This document shows, in pieces, positions 1-9,507 of a stretch of DNA of 64,000 nt (position 1 is the stretch's first letter; every line of letters begins with the position of its first letter). The notes under the pieces were generated by a model that had not been told where the DNA came from, searched no databases, and saw only the letters and a program-made list of their open reading frames with translations. This stretch comes from UBA1163 sp049513055. GTDB lineage: Bacteria > Desulfobacterota > BSN033 > UBA1163. The stretch covers positions 102,682 through 166,681 of the forward strand of contig JBEKWN010000011.1 of the NCBI GenBank assembly GCA_049513055.1. The letters are read 5' to 3'. The position numbers and the translations under genes were made by a program.

Positions 1-1
1 A

Positions 2-886
2 GAAGTTCTCACCCGGGAGGTTAGAAAATTTCGAGAGAAACTGGAAAAGCGGACCACCTGGGAATACCTCCCTCATGCACAAAAATTGTATGACTGGTTA
101 ATCCGTCCCCTGGAGCCTGATTTGACTTCCATGACCACTGATACTCTGGTCTTTGTTCCGGATGGCCCTCTTCGAACCATTCCCATGGCCGCTCTCCACG
201 ATGGCAAACAGTTCCTCATCAACAAATATGCCATTGCTATTACACCAGGTCTCAATCTTACTGATCCTCGCCCTGTTAAAAGGGAGAATGTGAAGCTCCT
301 ATCAGCGGGTCTCACCGATTCCGTGCAGGGATTTCCCCCTTTACCCAATGTAGCGGATGAACTCCAGGCCATCCAGGGCCTCTATGGCGGTTATTCGATG
401 ATGAACCGGGATTTCCTCATCCGAAATTTGGAAAAGGAGTTGAGAGACAAACAGCTTACCATCATTCACATCGCCTCCCATGGACATTTTGAAAGTGACA
501 TTAGAAAATCGTTTCTTCTTACCTTTGATGGCAAACTGACCATGGACCAGCTTGAACAATACGTTGGACTTTTCAAATTTCGAGAAGACCCTTTGGAGTT
601 ATTGACCCTCAGTGCATGCGAAACAGCGGTAGGCGATAATCGTGCTGCCCTGGGCCTTGCCGGGATCGCCATCAAGTCAGGTGCGAGAAGCGCGCTGGCC
701 ACTCTGTGGCAAATTGATGATCGTGCTACTTCAGAACTGGTGGCAGAATTCTACCGCCAACTCAAGGATCCAGCGATTTCAAGGGCCATCGCCTTGAAAC
801 GCGCCCAGCTCAAATTACTCAATGATCGAAGCTACGATCATCCTAGTTATTGGTCTCCTTTCATATTGATCAACAACTGGTTGTAA
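2..886 (+). CDS. CHAT-domain caspase-like protein (C-terminal part)
   Basis: The reading frame is open to the left edge, so this is the C-terminal ~294 residues of a larger protein. The visible part is a CHAT domain, a caspase-clan peptidase fold. The predicted catalytic His lies in SHGHF (codon 479-481) and the Cys in SACETA (codon 617-619), followed by the typical GLAGIAIKSGARS and ATLWQIDD strands, so both catalytic residues are kept. Family members usually carry TPR repeats N-terminally, which would be off the window. The gene ends 15 bases before the CHASE2 cyclase gene on the same strand, suggesting one operon. CHAT proteins are often found beside two-partner secretion genes in cyanobacteria and some other phyla, as here. 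Its substrate cannot be told from sequence; proteolysis is inferred from the family. Confidence 0.9.
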   Translation, partial: EVLTREVRKFREKLEKRTTWEYLPHAQKLYDWLIRPLEPDLTSMTTDTLVFVPDGPLRTIPMAALHDGKQFLINKYAIAITPGLNLTDPRPVKRENVKLLSAGLTDSVQGFPPLPNVADELQAIQGLYGGYSMMNRDFLIRNLEKELRDKQLTIIHIASHGHFESDIRKSFLLTFDGKLTMDQLEQYVGLFKFREDPLELLTLSACETAVGDNRAALGLAGIAIKSGARSALATLWQIDDRATSELVAEFYRQLKDPAISRAIALKRAQLKLLNDRSYDHPSYWSPFILINNWL

Positions 887-901
887 AGCGAACGTTTCGT
901 T

Positions 902-2863
902 ATGAATCCAGTTTCTAGGTTGTTTCGATTTCCTCTGGTCACTAGTCTATTTGTCGGCACCCTTGTCTCCTTGGGCATTATAGGTCTAAGAAGCACTGGG
1001 AGCTTCGAATCTTTAGAGTTAACCGCTTACGACTGGTACATCAGACTGCAGCCTGAAGTTTCTGAACTGGACTCACGCATTGTTCTTATTGAAATCAATG
1101 AACGTGATATTCAGAACCAGGCGAGGTGGCCATTGACAGATGCTACGGTAGCAAAGGTACTGGAAACCCTTACGCATTATCACCCGCGCGCAGTCGGCCT
1201 TGATATTTATCGAGACATTCCGGTGCCCCCTGGGAGTAAGGAACTAGATACGATTTTGACCAAGAATCACAACATCATCACGGCAATGAAATTCGGTGGT
1301 GATGAGAAGGTCGGTGTACCCCCACCTCCGGCGTTGAAAGATACAGACCAGATTGGCTTTAATGATATTATTGTTGACCCGGGGGGTATCGTTCGCCGTG
1401 GTTTGCTTTTCCTCGATGATGGAAAAAAGGTCTTCTATTCTTTTGCTCTTCGATTGGCGCTTCTTTACTTACAGGCAGAAGGGGTAACGCCTCAGCCGGA
1501 TGCGGTTAACCCAGAATACTTACAATTAGGCAAAAGGACCATACGGCCATTTGGGGCGAATGATGGTGGATATATTGGAGCCGATGCGCGAGGTTACCAA
1601 TTTTTACTTAATTTTAAGAATTCCCGAAAACCTTTTTCTTCCTTTTCGTTGTCAACCCTTCTCTCCTCACAGATTCATCCGGAGGCGATTAAAAACAAAA
1701 TAGTCCTTGTAGGAACCAAGACCGAAGGCGTAAAGGATTTCTTTTACACTCCCTTTAGTCGGGGTCTTCACTCTGATCAACAAATTTCAGGGGTGGCATT
1801 GCATGCTCATATCATCAGTGCATTGCTAGGGTTCGCACTCCAGGGTGGTTCCTCCACTTTAACGCTGAGCGACTGGCAGGAAGGGTTATGGATTTTGCTC
1901 TGGGGCTTGATGGGAGGAGCAATGGGTATTGGAGTCCGTTCCCCCTGGCGTTTTTCGCTTTTCACAATAAGCGGTTTGCTCGTGCTTGCTCTTGCCGTCT
2001 ATTTTGCATTCTTACGGGGTTGCTGGATTCCTTTAGTTCCTCCGGCTATTGCTTGGTTTGTCTCTACAGCGCTCATCACCGCTTATATGTCAAACAAAGA
2101 AAGAGTAGAACGAGCTTCTCTGATGCAACTATTTTCGAAACACGTTTCTCAGGAGGTCGCTGAAGTCATTTGGAAGGAGCGCGACCAGTTCCTAGACGGT
2201 GGCAGACCCCGTTCCCAAATGCTGATTTCCACAGTGATGTTTACAGACCTCGAAGGGTTTACCGCTTTGGCTGAGAAATTGGATCCCCAGACACTTATTG
2301 ACTGGTTAAATACCTATCTGGAGACGATGACTAAGCTGGTCATAAAGCATGGAGGAATCGTCGATGACTATTCTGGAGACGGTCTTAAGGCTGATTTCGG
2401 TGTCCCCTTTTCCCGGACGACAGAAGCAGAGATCCGTCAGGATGCTGTGAATGCAGTGAATTGTGCCCTCGCCATGGAAAGAGAAATCAAACGGCTTAAC
2501 ACTTTCTGGCAGGAGCGTAAACTCCCAACGGCGAATATGCGTATTGGTATTTTCACGGGACCCGTGGTGGCGGGGAGTTTAGGAAGTACGAAAAGGTTGA
2601 AATACACCACCATTGGTGACACGGTCAATATTGCCTCAAGGCTTGAGAGTTTTTCTAAGAACCTCACTGGTTTTGATTTTACGAACAGAGCTTGCCGGGT
2701 TCTCATTGGAGAAAGTACTTTGCGATATCTCGGAAACCAGTTCAGGACAGAAAAGGTCGGCGAGTTAAGTTTAAAGGGGAAAGCTGAGAAGATAACCGCC
2801 CACTGCTTGGTCGGTCGGGTGGACGAACATTCGAACGTCATTGAACAGGAAGAAAGAGTATGA
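902..2863 (+). CDS. CHASE2-domain class III adenylate/guanylate cyclase
   Basis: A 653-residue membrane signalling protein. An N-terminal hydrophobic segment (about residues 10-28) is followed by an extracytoplasmic CHASE2 sensor (about 30-300), about three membrane helices (about 320-400) and a cytoplasmic class III nucleotidyl cyclase domain (about 430-640). Both metal-binding Asp are present: MFTD (Asp449) and SGDG (Asp493); IGDTVNIASRLE follows. The Lys that normally precedes the second motif by four residues (as in DKFIGD) is replaced by Asp489 (DDYSGD), so the base preference (ATP or GTP) is uncertain. I believe this variant is shared by many CHASE2 cyclases, but I have not checked. It lies between the CHAT gene (15-bp gap) and the DUF928 gene (4-bp ATGA overlap), so the three are probably co-transcribed. 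The product would be cAMP or cGMP; this family does not make cyclic dinucleotides. Confidence 0.92.
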   Translation: MNPVSRLFRFPLVTSLFVGTLVSLGIIGLRSTGSFESLELTAYDWYIRLQPEVSELDSRIVLIEINERDIQNQARWPLTDATVAKVLETLTHYHPRAVGLDIYRDIPVPPGSKELDTILTKNHNIITAMKFGGDEKVGVPPPPALKDTDQIGFNDIIVDPGGIVRRGLLFLDDGKKVFYSFALRLALLYLQAEGVTPQPDAVNPEYLQLGKRTIRPFGANDGGYIGADARGYQFLLNFKNSRKPFSSFSLSTLLSSQIHPEAIKNKIVLVGTKTEGVKDFFYTPFSRGLHSDQQISGVALHAHIISALLGFALQGGSSTLTLSDWQEGLWILLWGLMGGAMGIGVRSPWRFSLFTISGLLVLALAVYFAFLRGCWIPLVPPAIAWFVSTALITAYMSNKERVERASLMQLFSKHVSQEVAEVIWKERDQFLDGGRPRSQMLISTVMFTDLEGFTALAEKLDPQTLIDWLNTYLETMTKLVIKHGGIVDDYSGDGLKADFGVPFSRTTEAEIRQDAVNAVNCALAMEREIKRLNTFWQERKLPTANMRIGIFTGPVVAGSLGSTKRLKYTTIGDTVNIASRLESFSKNLTGFDFTNRACRVLIGESTLRYLGNQFRTEKVGELSLKGKAEKITAHCLVGRVDEHSNVIEQEERV

Positions 2864-3696
2864 AAAGGAATCTTTTTATTATTGGGACTCTGATTACAGG
2901 AATCCTATTCGTATTTTCCCTTTCCCCCAGTGCGGCGGCTGAAGCAGATGGAAAAACGAATATTGAAACAACCAAAGAGAAAAAAGGGATTGTCCCTCAG
3001 CCCGCTGATCAGAAAGGCAAGGAACCCCCTAAAGGTTTGGAGGCATCAGAGCAAAAATCGTCTCCTCCTGTCAGCCCACCCATTTATCAACCTCCTCTTC
3101 GGGGCGCTCCTGGAGGTCGTGTGGGAGGAGGAACCCGTGGAATTGGAGAAGAATTGATCGCTCTTTTTGCGCTCGCTCCAAACCATGTGGCACTGACAGT
3201 CCAAGAACAGCCTACTCTTTATTGGTACTTATCCAAACCAGCCAAGTACCCAATCGAACTGACAATCATCATAGAGAAGGACACCCCCCCACTTTTAGAG
3301 AAGCGTATTCCCCTTCCCTCGCGACCCGGTATTTATCCATTAAGACTGAGTGATTTTGATATACGCCTGGCCACGGGCACTCAATACCGGTGGTTTTTGG
3401 CCCTGGTCCCCGATTCGAATCGGCGCTCGAGAGATATCGTCGCCGGTGCAATCATTGAGCGTGTTAAGACCCCAGAGACCCTTCGTTCGAGACTCCTCAA
3501 AGCGAGTCGAGAAGAAATCCCTTATGTCTACGCCGAGGCAGGGATGTGGTATGATGCCTTAATGGCGATTTCAAATCTGATCGCTGACGAGCCGAACAAT
3601 CCTATTTTTCAAAAACAGCGGGCCGCCTTGCTGGAACAGGTGGGATTATCACAAGTGGCTCAATATGAGTTGGAGCAGGCGGGGCTTGCGAAATAA
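2860..3696 (+). CDS. DUF928-family secreted protein
   Basis: A 278-residue protein whose start overlaps the cyclase stop (ATGA), so the two are translationally coupled. Residues 1-27 form a signal peptide ending near AAA. A Pro/Lys-rich low-complexity stretch (about 30-95) leads into a DUF928 domain (about 105-215). There the extracellular-type motif ALTVQEQPTLYWYLSK is followed by an R-W-F strand pattern and a C-terminal helical tail ending in YELEQAGLAK. DUF928 proteins have no known biochemical function and are best known from cyanobacteria, often near CHAT and two-partner secretion genes. The last gene of the rightward set, it converges with tpsB across 32 bases. A periplasmic or envelope location is inferred from the signal peptide. 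Confidence 0.85.
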   Translation: MKRNLFIIGTLITGILFVFSLSPSAAAEADGKTNIETTKEKKGIVPQPADQKGKEPPKGLEASEQKSSPPVSPPIYQPPLRGAPGGRVGGGTRGIGEELIALFALAPNHVALTVQEQPTLYWYLSKPAKYPIELTIIIEKDTPPLLEKRIPLPSRPGIYPLRLSDFDIRLATGTQYRWFLALVPDSNRRSRDIVAGAIIERVKTPETLRSRLLKASREEIPYVYAEAGMWYDALMAISNLIADEPNNPIFQKQRAALLEQVGLSQVAQYELEQAGLAK

Positions 3697-3728
3697 TGGC
3701 TCCCATCTAAATTTCACGGGCAGAAAAT

Positions 3729-5531
3729 CTAAAAGGCTGAGATAAGAAATCGGAAGTGGATTCCGGAGTCCTGGAGATTCCAGTTGCCAGGAGTATCCAC
3801 ATGCTTCAGGGGGACGCCCCAGTAGATTTCGAATTGAGGTCTTAAAAGAACGGGATATTTGAATGTCACGCCCCATCGAAGTCCAAGTCCGACACTACCG
3901 ATACTCCTTGGTTTGGGAGTGGGAAGATCTTTATTCCAGGCACTGCCAAAATCCACAAATTGGCAAAACTCAAGAAAATCTGCCAAGAAATAATTTCGGA
4001 TTACAGGGATCCGACTCTCCAGAGAGGCAATAAATCCATTATCTCTTACAAGTGTGTTTTCCCGATACCCCCGAACACTGTATCGCCCTCCCACGGAAAT
4101 CTGTTCAAGAGGCAGCAAGGAATGATTGGCAAGTTGTAAATCCATTCGGGCAATTGTTTGAATGTCCAACAACTTAAAGCGCCTTGCCCATTGACACTGG
4201 AGTAACCAGGTAAAAAATCGACCGTCTGGAACGTCTTCCCCTGAGTTAAGTGTTGCACCTAACGCATTTATTCCAAGGCTTAACCGTGAACGGATTGCAA
4301 TCACCTGGATCAGGTCACGATATAAATATTCTTGAATGAAACGTATTGCTGAGACAACAGATTTACCATCTTTAACGCCTGGGGAGAATGAAAATGGCTC
4401 CTCGTCTAAATATGTTTTGTTGCGGAGATACTCTCCCATGAGTGCCAGAGCAAATTCACGGTTAAGTGTTCGGAAAAAAGGTTGTCTCAGAGTAATCGAA
4501 GCAATGTCTGACTTGCTCTTAATATTCAAATCTTTAAAGGACTGTTCGATGACGTTAAAGTCATTCTTCCTATAACGAAGGATCAATGTCGTATCGTAGG
4601 CCGTGAAAGGAAGCGTATAACTGGTATCGATTTCTGGGAAGATTCCTGAAGATTGGCCATAGGTGAAACTCAAGACATCACCAAAACCCGTGAGGTTCAG
4701 GTCTGTAAGGGTAATCCGCCCCCGTTCAGCCCCTACGGATGGAGATTGGTAGTTATCGGATTCAAGTAAGATTTTGATCGGAAACTCATCTTGAACATGA
4801 ACCTTCAGTACACTATCACCACGCCTCACATCAGGCCTGAGCTCCGCATTCAGTTTCTGGATGCGTTCGTCTTGTTGCAGGATTTGAAGCCTCTCTTGAA
4901 GGGTTAAGATATTCAAGGGTGGCCCACCACCGAGGCGAATGCGACTTCGAATGTATCTGTCACGAAACCATTTATTCCCTTCCACCTCGATATTCGTCAG
5001 CCTTCCCTCAATGATGTCGATCGTAATCATACCATCAATGATGGTCTGGTCTGGTATCACTGCGCCTGAATTGATATATCCTTTATTGACGTAGAAAATC
5101 GTCAAGGCAAGCCGTAATGACTCCAAATCTGTATCGCTTAGCTCTCGGTTCACATAAGGCGCGGTAACCTCTGCTAAGGTTTCTTCAGAAAAAACCGTAT
5201 TGCCTGTTATCTTGATCTCACGGACAAAAATACGAGGCAGATGGAATGGTTCGACCTTTTCTTCGGCCGGGGGGGGAATCTGAATAGGGGGAGGAATAGG
5301 AACGAGCTCCTTCAGTGGGCTGAGGGACAATCCCCTTTCTGTCTCTGGTATTGGTTGTGGCTCCTTGCCAGAACGACCCGTGGGATCACCTAAGACCCCT
5401 TGCGAATAAGCAGAAACAGACGCTAAAAAGAGAAAGATGAATCCAAAACAGAAGGGTAGAATTTTATAACATTTTAACCTGCGATTTGGATTGCAAGGAG
5501 TATTCAAACTCGATTTTCCTTTCCGTTTCAA
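3729..5531 (-). CDS. ShlB/FhaC/HecB-family TpsB outer-membrane transporter
   Basis: The 600-residue TpsB pore of a two-partner secretion (type Vb) system, which exports the TpsA adhesin across the outer membrane. Visible parts in order: an N-terminal hydrophobic signal segment after a long basic leader (about residues 26-44), a Pro-rich linker, two POTRA domains (about 90-245; the first begins FHLPRIFVREIKITGNTVF), and a C-terminal beta-barrel. The barrel contains the hallmark loop-6 motif VRGYRE (near residue 480) and ends in a terminal Phe (FLISAF), as expected for BAM-assembled barrels. The length is normal for the family. It lies 59 bases downstream of tpsA on the same strand and is presumably co-transcribed from the tpsA promoter. 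Confidence 0.93.
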   Translation of the reverse strand: MKRKGKSSLNTPCNPNRRLKCYKILPFCFGFIFLFLASVSAYSQGVLGDPTGRSGKEPQPIPETERGLSLSPLKELVPIPPPIQIPPPAEEKVEPFHLPRIFVREIKITGNTVFSEETLAEVTAPYVNRELSDTDLESLRLALTIFYVNKGYINSGAVIPDQTIIDGMITIDIIEGRLTNIEVEGNKWFRDRYIRSRIRLGGGPPLNILTLQERLQILQQDERIQKLNAELRPDVRRGDSVLKVHVQDEFPIKILLESDNYQSPSVGAERGRITLTDLNLTGFGDVLSFTYGQSSGIFPEIDTSYTLPFTAYDTTLILRYRKNDFNVIEQSFKDLNIKSKSDIASITLRQPFFRTLNREFALALMGEYLRNKTYLDEEPFSFSPGVKDGKSVVSAIRFIQEYLYRDLIQVIAIRSRLSLGINALGATLNSGEDVPDGRFFTWLLQCQWARRFKLLDIQTIARMDLQLANHSLLPLEQISVGGRYSVRGYRENTLVRDNGFIASLESRIPVIRNYFLADFLEFCQFVDFGSAWNKDLPTPKPRSIGSVGLGLRWGVTFKYPVLLRPQFEIYWGVPLKHVDTPGNWNLQDSGIHFRFLISAF

Positions 5532-5590
5532 TAGTATTTAGGACCAAATTGATCTATTCAAAAATTAGAATGACTTGCCTGATTTGAAAT

Positions 5591-8500
5591 TTAATAGATT
5601 GGGCTTGGCAAAACGCTACCCGGCCTTATGGGTAAACCGTCACGACCTCTTACCACGAAGCTGCTGATCCTTTCTCCACGAATCCGTGCTATACAACGAT
5701 CTCTGAGAAGCATTTCGGTACTCAAGAAGTTCCCCTGCATGGGTGCCAAAGTTCCGCTGATGTTGGTGATTGGCGCACGAATATCCACCGTCCCGTCAAT
5801 TCCGAGGGCAGAGGATGCATCCACGATACTATCCGGCGAGGCAAGGAAGACATCCGCAATAATTCGGATATTTCCACCCGTTCCTTCATAGGCCTCGGCA
5901 ATGATCTGACTATCGTTCAGAATGACATATTCTGGGTCGATGGTGATGTTGCCTCCAACCGTTTGAGGCCCACCCCCCACACTAGTGGTTATCTTGCTAT
6001 CAATCAACTCGACCATATGCCCAGCCTTGATATTGATATTTCCTCCATCTGCCTGTTTCGCTTCTGTCGTAATAGAACTATTTTTCATCCGTAATGTGTC
6101 CCCAGCATTGATGCCGATATCTCCAGCGTTACCGGCGTTACCGGTTCCAAAACTTTTAGCGGATATGGAAGCGCCATTGAAGAGTTGAATCTGATTTCCA
6201 GATAACTGGATACTTCCTCCTGTACCGCTCCCATCAGTAGCAGCGTCTATGTATCCGCCATTGGCCATTGTAACCCAAGGCGCTGTTAAGGAAATATTGC
6301 CTCCCTTCCCTGAACCGCTTGTCCCCGAAGAGATATAGGCTCCATCGTTAATCTGAAGATTCCCTGCTGTGACTTGTATATTTCCTGCGCTTCCGCTGCT
6401 ATAGGCCGAGGATATAACGGCTGTATTGTAGTTTGGGCCTGGGAAGCCTCCTGCGATGCCTCCTGGGACGCCTGAAAGAATCACCTGATCTGCAGCATTG
6501 ATGCGAACCGAACCACCTTGGCCTTCCGCAAGTGTCACGGCTTCAATCTGGGTTCCGCCTCTCATTTCCAAGGTATTGGTGTCAATATTAATATCACCAG
6601 CATTCCCGCTCCCTTGGGCATTTGCGCTGATATTCGCAGAGAAATGGCTGCCTCCATCAAGGAGTATATTCTTAGCTGTTACGATCATACTCCCTGCATC
6701 CCCCTGCCCATATGAGGTCGCAGAGATATTGGCGCCATCCTTCACTTCGAGATTGTTGGTCGCAATTTGAATAACACCGCCCTTTCCACTCGCATTCTCA
6801 TAAGTAGCAGCCTCTATAAACCCGCCATTGGTCATTGTTATCCAGGGCGCTGTTAATGAAATATTACCCGCGTTCCCTGACCCGCTTGTCCCCGAAGCGA
6901 TATAGGATTCATCGTTAATCTGAAGATTCCCTGCTGTGACTTGTATATTTCCTGCGCTTCCGCTACCATAGGCCGAGGATAATACCCCTGTGTTGTAGTT
7001 ACCTCCTTGATTCCCTCCTGGGACGCCTCCTGGGATGCCGGAAAGAATCACCTGATCTGCAGCATTGATGCGAACCGAACCACCTTGGCCTTCTGCAGTT
7101 GTCACAGCTTGAATCTGGGCTCCCCCTCTCATTTCCAAGGTATTGGTGCCAATATTAATATCACCAGCGTTCCCGCTCCCTCTGGCATTGGCGCTGATAT
7201 AAGCAGTGAAATGGCTGCCTCCATCGAGGAATATATCCTTTGCTGTTATGATGATACTCCCTGCATCCCCCTGCCCATATGAGGTCGCAGAGATATTGGC
7301 GCCATCCTTCACTTCGAGATTGTTGGTCGCAATCCGAATAGCACCACCCTTCCCGCTACCACTTTCTCCCACATCTGCCGAAATATTTGCTGCAAAGATG
7401 TCTTTGACCCCGGAGATGACTACATTACCTGCAGTTACGTCAATAGAGCCACTGCTCCCTGAGCCGGATGAATAGGCATCGATCCCTCCACCGTCCTTGA
7501 TCAGCACAGACTCTGCTTTCACTTCTATATTTCCACCATTCCCCGCCCCCTGTGTCCCTGCCCTGATTTGGGCACGGTCTCTCACCTCGAGGCTTTGCGC
7601 ATTAATCCGAATATCTCCAGCGGCTCCAGTCGAATCCCCAAAAAGTGCTTCAGAACTTATTGCTGAATAAAAAAGATTGGCGTAACTCCCTGATAAGAGG
7701 ATAGAATTAGCTGTCACCTCGATGTTGCCAGCCGTCCCTGACCCGCCTGTAGTGGATAAGATTGAAGCTCCATCCGTCACCTCGAGGCGGCCTGCCCTAA
7801 TTTGTATATTTCCGGCGCCTCCATCGTTTCCTGTTGCATGGATCCCTGCCAACCATCCCGTAAGTAGAATCCGGTCAGCGGTCACCTCCAAATCGCCAGC
7901 CCTGCCTGGGCTAAATCCCCACATGTACGATGATGTGTCGATCTCGCCACTCCGAACCTCCAGATTTCCTGTATCTATGCGGATACGTCCTGCATTTCCA
8001 CTGCCCCATGTTAGAGCATGAATTCCAGTAGTTGACCCCAATGCATTTTCCCCAGATACCAATATGCTTTCAGCATTGATGTCAATGTTTCCGCCCGCCC
8101 CTGAGCCGTCCACAGTCGTCTCAATTTTAGCCCCATCGCGTATTTCAAGACTGCCTGTTGTAACTCTAAGATCACCACCCCGTCCTGAACCCATGGTTCG
8201 GGTTGACAGTCTTGTTTGATCACCAGAAGGATCATCATATGCCCCCGTCATGAATATCGAATCTGCGGTCACTGTCAGGTTTCCCGCATTGCCTGATATA
8301 GCCCAATCGTTATGGGTGTTGATCTGGCTTCCCCCACCCATACCCAGACTGCCGGTATACACTTCAACGTTACCACTGTTGCCCGCACCGTTTGTAGAGG
8401 ACTCGATTTTTGAATTCCACATTACCATACTACCGGAGTTGATAACGATATCACCCCCTTGACCTATTCCACTGGTAGATGCTTCTATCAATGCCCCATT

Positions 8501-9313
8501 GGCGACGAGGTCCTCCTTTATGCCAATATCAATACCCTTCTTGGCTCCGTCTATATCTCCCAAGGTATCGGCAACAATAGAGGAGTTTTCTATGAGTAAC
8601 TTCCCTCCCCTAATGACCACTGTTCCACTTCCACTAATACTGCTTACGTCAAGGTATGCCAAATTTGAGAGATTAATATTCCCAAGGCGGTCAAATGAGG
8701 ACATCTGTAAATCCGGCGCAATCCGGGACTCAACAGGAATGACCTCGCCTGGAGAGGCAACACTTGCAATATTAATCCGGCCGCTCGGTGCCAGGAGCCA
8801 ACCCGTTGGCCCTCCCGTAATATTGATGTCACCCCCTATTATTGAAAGGGTTTTACCTTCCGGAACCTCAAGATAACTCTCTTGAATTGAAATCGGCGCC
8901 GGGGTATTGCTCAAAAACCCGAAGGCGGCCACTGGAGCCGTTGAGAGGGTGGATTGCTTTCCTAAATCAGCATAGAACTTTGCCCCATCTGTCATTCGGA
9001 GATAATCGGCTGTACTAACGTGAAACGAGCCGCTAACATCCAATGAGGCGTTGGGCCCGAACAGGACCCCGTATGGATTGAGAAGGTAAAGATTTGCTCT
9101 CGTAATAGTCGAGCGGAGAGTGCCATCAATGATGGATTGCTGGCCTCCCGTAATCCGTCCTATGATGTTCGCAATCCAAGAGGGACCGTTAAAACTTGCC
9201 GTATCTCCTGTCCACACACTGAACAGACCAAAGCTATGAAACTGATTGGTCCCTTTGATTGTCCCCCCATTGATATTATAAATATTGCCCGCCTGATTTA
9301 TTGTGGTCCCCAT
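5591..9313 (-). CDS. TpsA-type filamentous haemagglutinin / S-layer-like adhesin
   Basis: A 1240-residue two-partner secretion exoprotein. The TPS domain is at the N-terminus (GTTINQAGNIYNINGGT, then FHSFGLFSV, then LLNPYGVLFGPNASLDV), the signal recognised by TpsB POTRA domains. The rest is Gly/Ser/Asn-rich beta-helix repeats (GGDI, GNAGNI, VTAGNLQI). The C-terminus has the conserved tail RDRCIARIRG...FVVRGRDGLP. The frame opens after a TGA at 9350-9352; the first ATG is at 9313, but TPS homology (TITSDGT) already begins upstream of it. No Sec signal peptide is found in this frame, and the best Shine-Dalgarno (GGAGGG) serves an ATG at 9353 in another frame. The 5' end may therefore be damaged, frameshifted or carry a sequencing error. 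A tandem duplication lies in the middle. Confidence 0.85.
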   Translation of the reverse strand: MGTTINQAGNIYNINGGTIKGTNQFHSFGLFSVWTGDTASFNGPSWIANIIGRITGGQQSIIDGTLRSTITRANLYLLNPYGVLFGPNASLDVSGSFHVSTADYLRMTDGAKFYADLGKQSTLSTAPVAAFGFLSNTPAPISIQESYLEVPEGKTLSIIGGDINITGGPTGWLLAPSGRINIASVASPGEVIPVESRIAPDLQMSSFDRLGNINLSNLAYLDVSSISGSGTVVIRGGKLLIENSSIVADTLGDIDGAKKGIDIGIKEDLVANGALIEASTSGIGQGGDIVINSGSMVMWNSKIESSTNGAGNSGNVEVYTGSLGMGGGSQINTHNDWAISGNAGNLTVTADSIFMTGAYDDPSGDQTRLSTRTMGSGRGGDLRVTTGSLEIRDGAKIETTVDGSGAGGNIDINAESILVSGENALGSTTGIHALTWGSGNAGRIRIDTGNLEVRSGEIDTSSYMWGFSPGRAGDLEVTADRILLTGWLAGIHATGNDGGAGNIQIRAGRLEVTDGASILSTTGGSGTAGNIEVTANSILLSGSYANLFYSAISSEALFGDSTGAAGDIRINAQSLEVRDRAQIRAGTQGAGNGGNIEVKAESVLIKDGGGIDAYSSGSGSSGSIDVTAGNVVISGVKDIFAANISADVGESGSGKGGAIRIATNNLEVKDGANISATSYGQGDAGSIIITAKDIFLDGGSHFTAYISANARGSGNAGDINIGTNTLEMRGGAQIQAVTTAEGQGGSVRINAADQVILSGIPGGVPGGNQGGNYNTGVLSSAYGSGSAGNIQVTAGNLQINDESYIASGTSGSGNAGNISLTAPWITMTNGGFIEAATYENASGKGGVIQIATNNLEVKDGANISATSYGQGDAGSMIVTAKNILLDGGSHFSANISANAQGSGNAGDINIDTNTLEMRGGTQIEAVTLAEGQGGSVRINAADQVILSGVPGGIAGGFPGPNYNTAVISSAYSSGSAGNIQVTAGNLQINDGAYISSGTSGSGKGGNISLTAPWVTMANGGYIDAATDGSGTGGSIQLSGNQIQLFNGASISAKSFGTGNAGNAGDIGINAGDTLRMKNSSITTEAKQADGGNINIKAGHMVELIDSKITTSVGGGPQTVGGNITIDPEYVILNDSQIIAEAYEGTGGNIRIIADVFLASPDSIVDASSALGIDGTVDIRAPITNISGTLAPMQGNFLSTEMLLRDRCIARIRGERISSFVVRGRDGLPIRPGSVLPSPIY
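6240..7373 (-). repeat. Two tandem 567-bp units inside tpsA
   Basis: The same landmarks recur exactly 567 bases (189 codons) apart: cagagatattggcgccatc at 6721 and 7288, and ctgaagattccctgctgtg at 6353 and 6920. Each unit encodes NLEVKDGANISATSYGQG, then NTLEMRGG, AADQVILSG, VTAGNLQIND and ISLTAPW. The copies differ most at a Gly/Pro/Asn-rich insert (IPGGVPGGNQGG versus VPGGIAGGFPGP). This is a recent in-frame duplication lengthening the beta-helix; the outer limits are approximate. Confidence 0.85.
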
Positions 9314-9480
9314 GGTTCCATCTGATGTGATGGTCGAGGCGGTTCGTAATCATTTTTCCCTCCCATTTTATCATTCAACATAGTTAGGAGTTCTTGATTT
9401 ATTGATATCCTTCTGTAAAACGTAACCGTTTAATAATATTGACTAATTACCACTTCCCCACTTCTACTAGATCACTCTAA

Positions 9481-9507
9481 AAACAAAAATGCCGACCTAA
9501 CCGTCGG
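9481..9507 (-). terminator. Intrinsic terminator in the tpsA leader
   Basis: Read on the minus strand: stem CCGAC, loop GGTTAG, stem GTCGG, then CA and TTTTTGTTT. It ends about 170 bases before the tpsA ATG and directly follows the aptamer candidate. Its first arm shares bases with the 3' strand of aptamer helix P1 (TGAACC), so the two structures compete. This suggests regulated read-through into tpsA. Confidence 0.65.
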
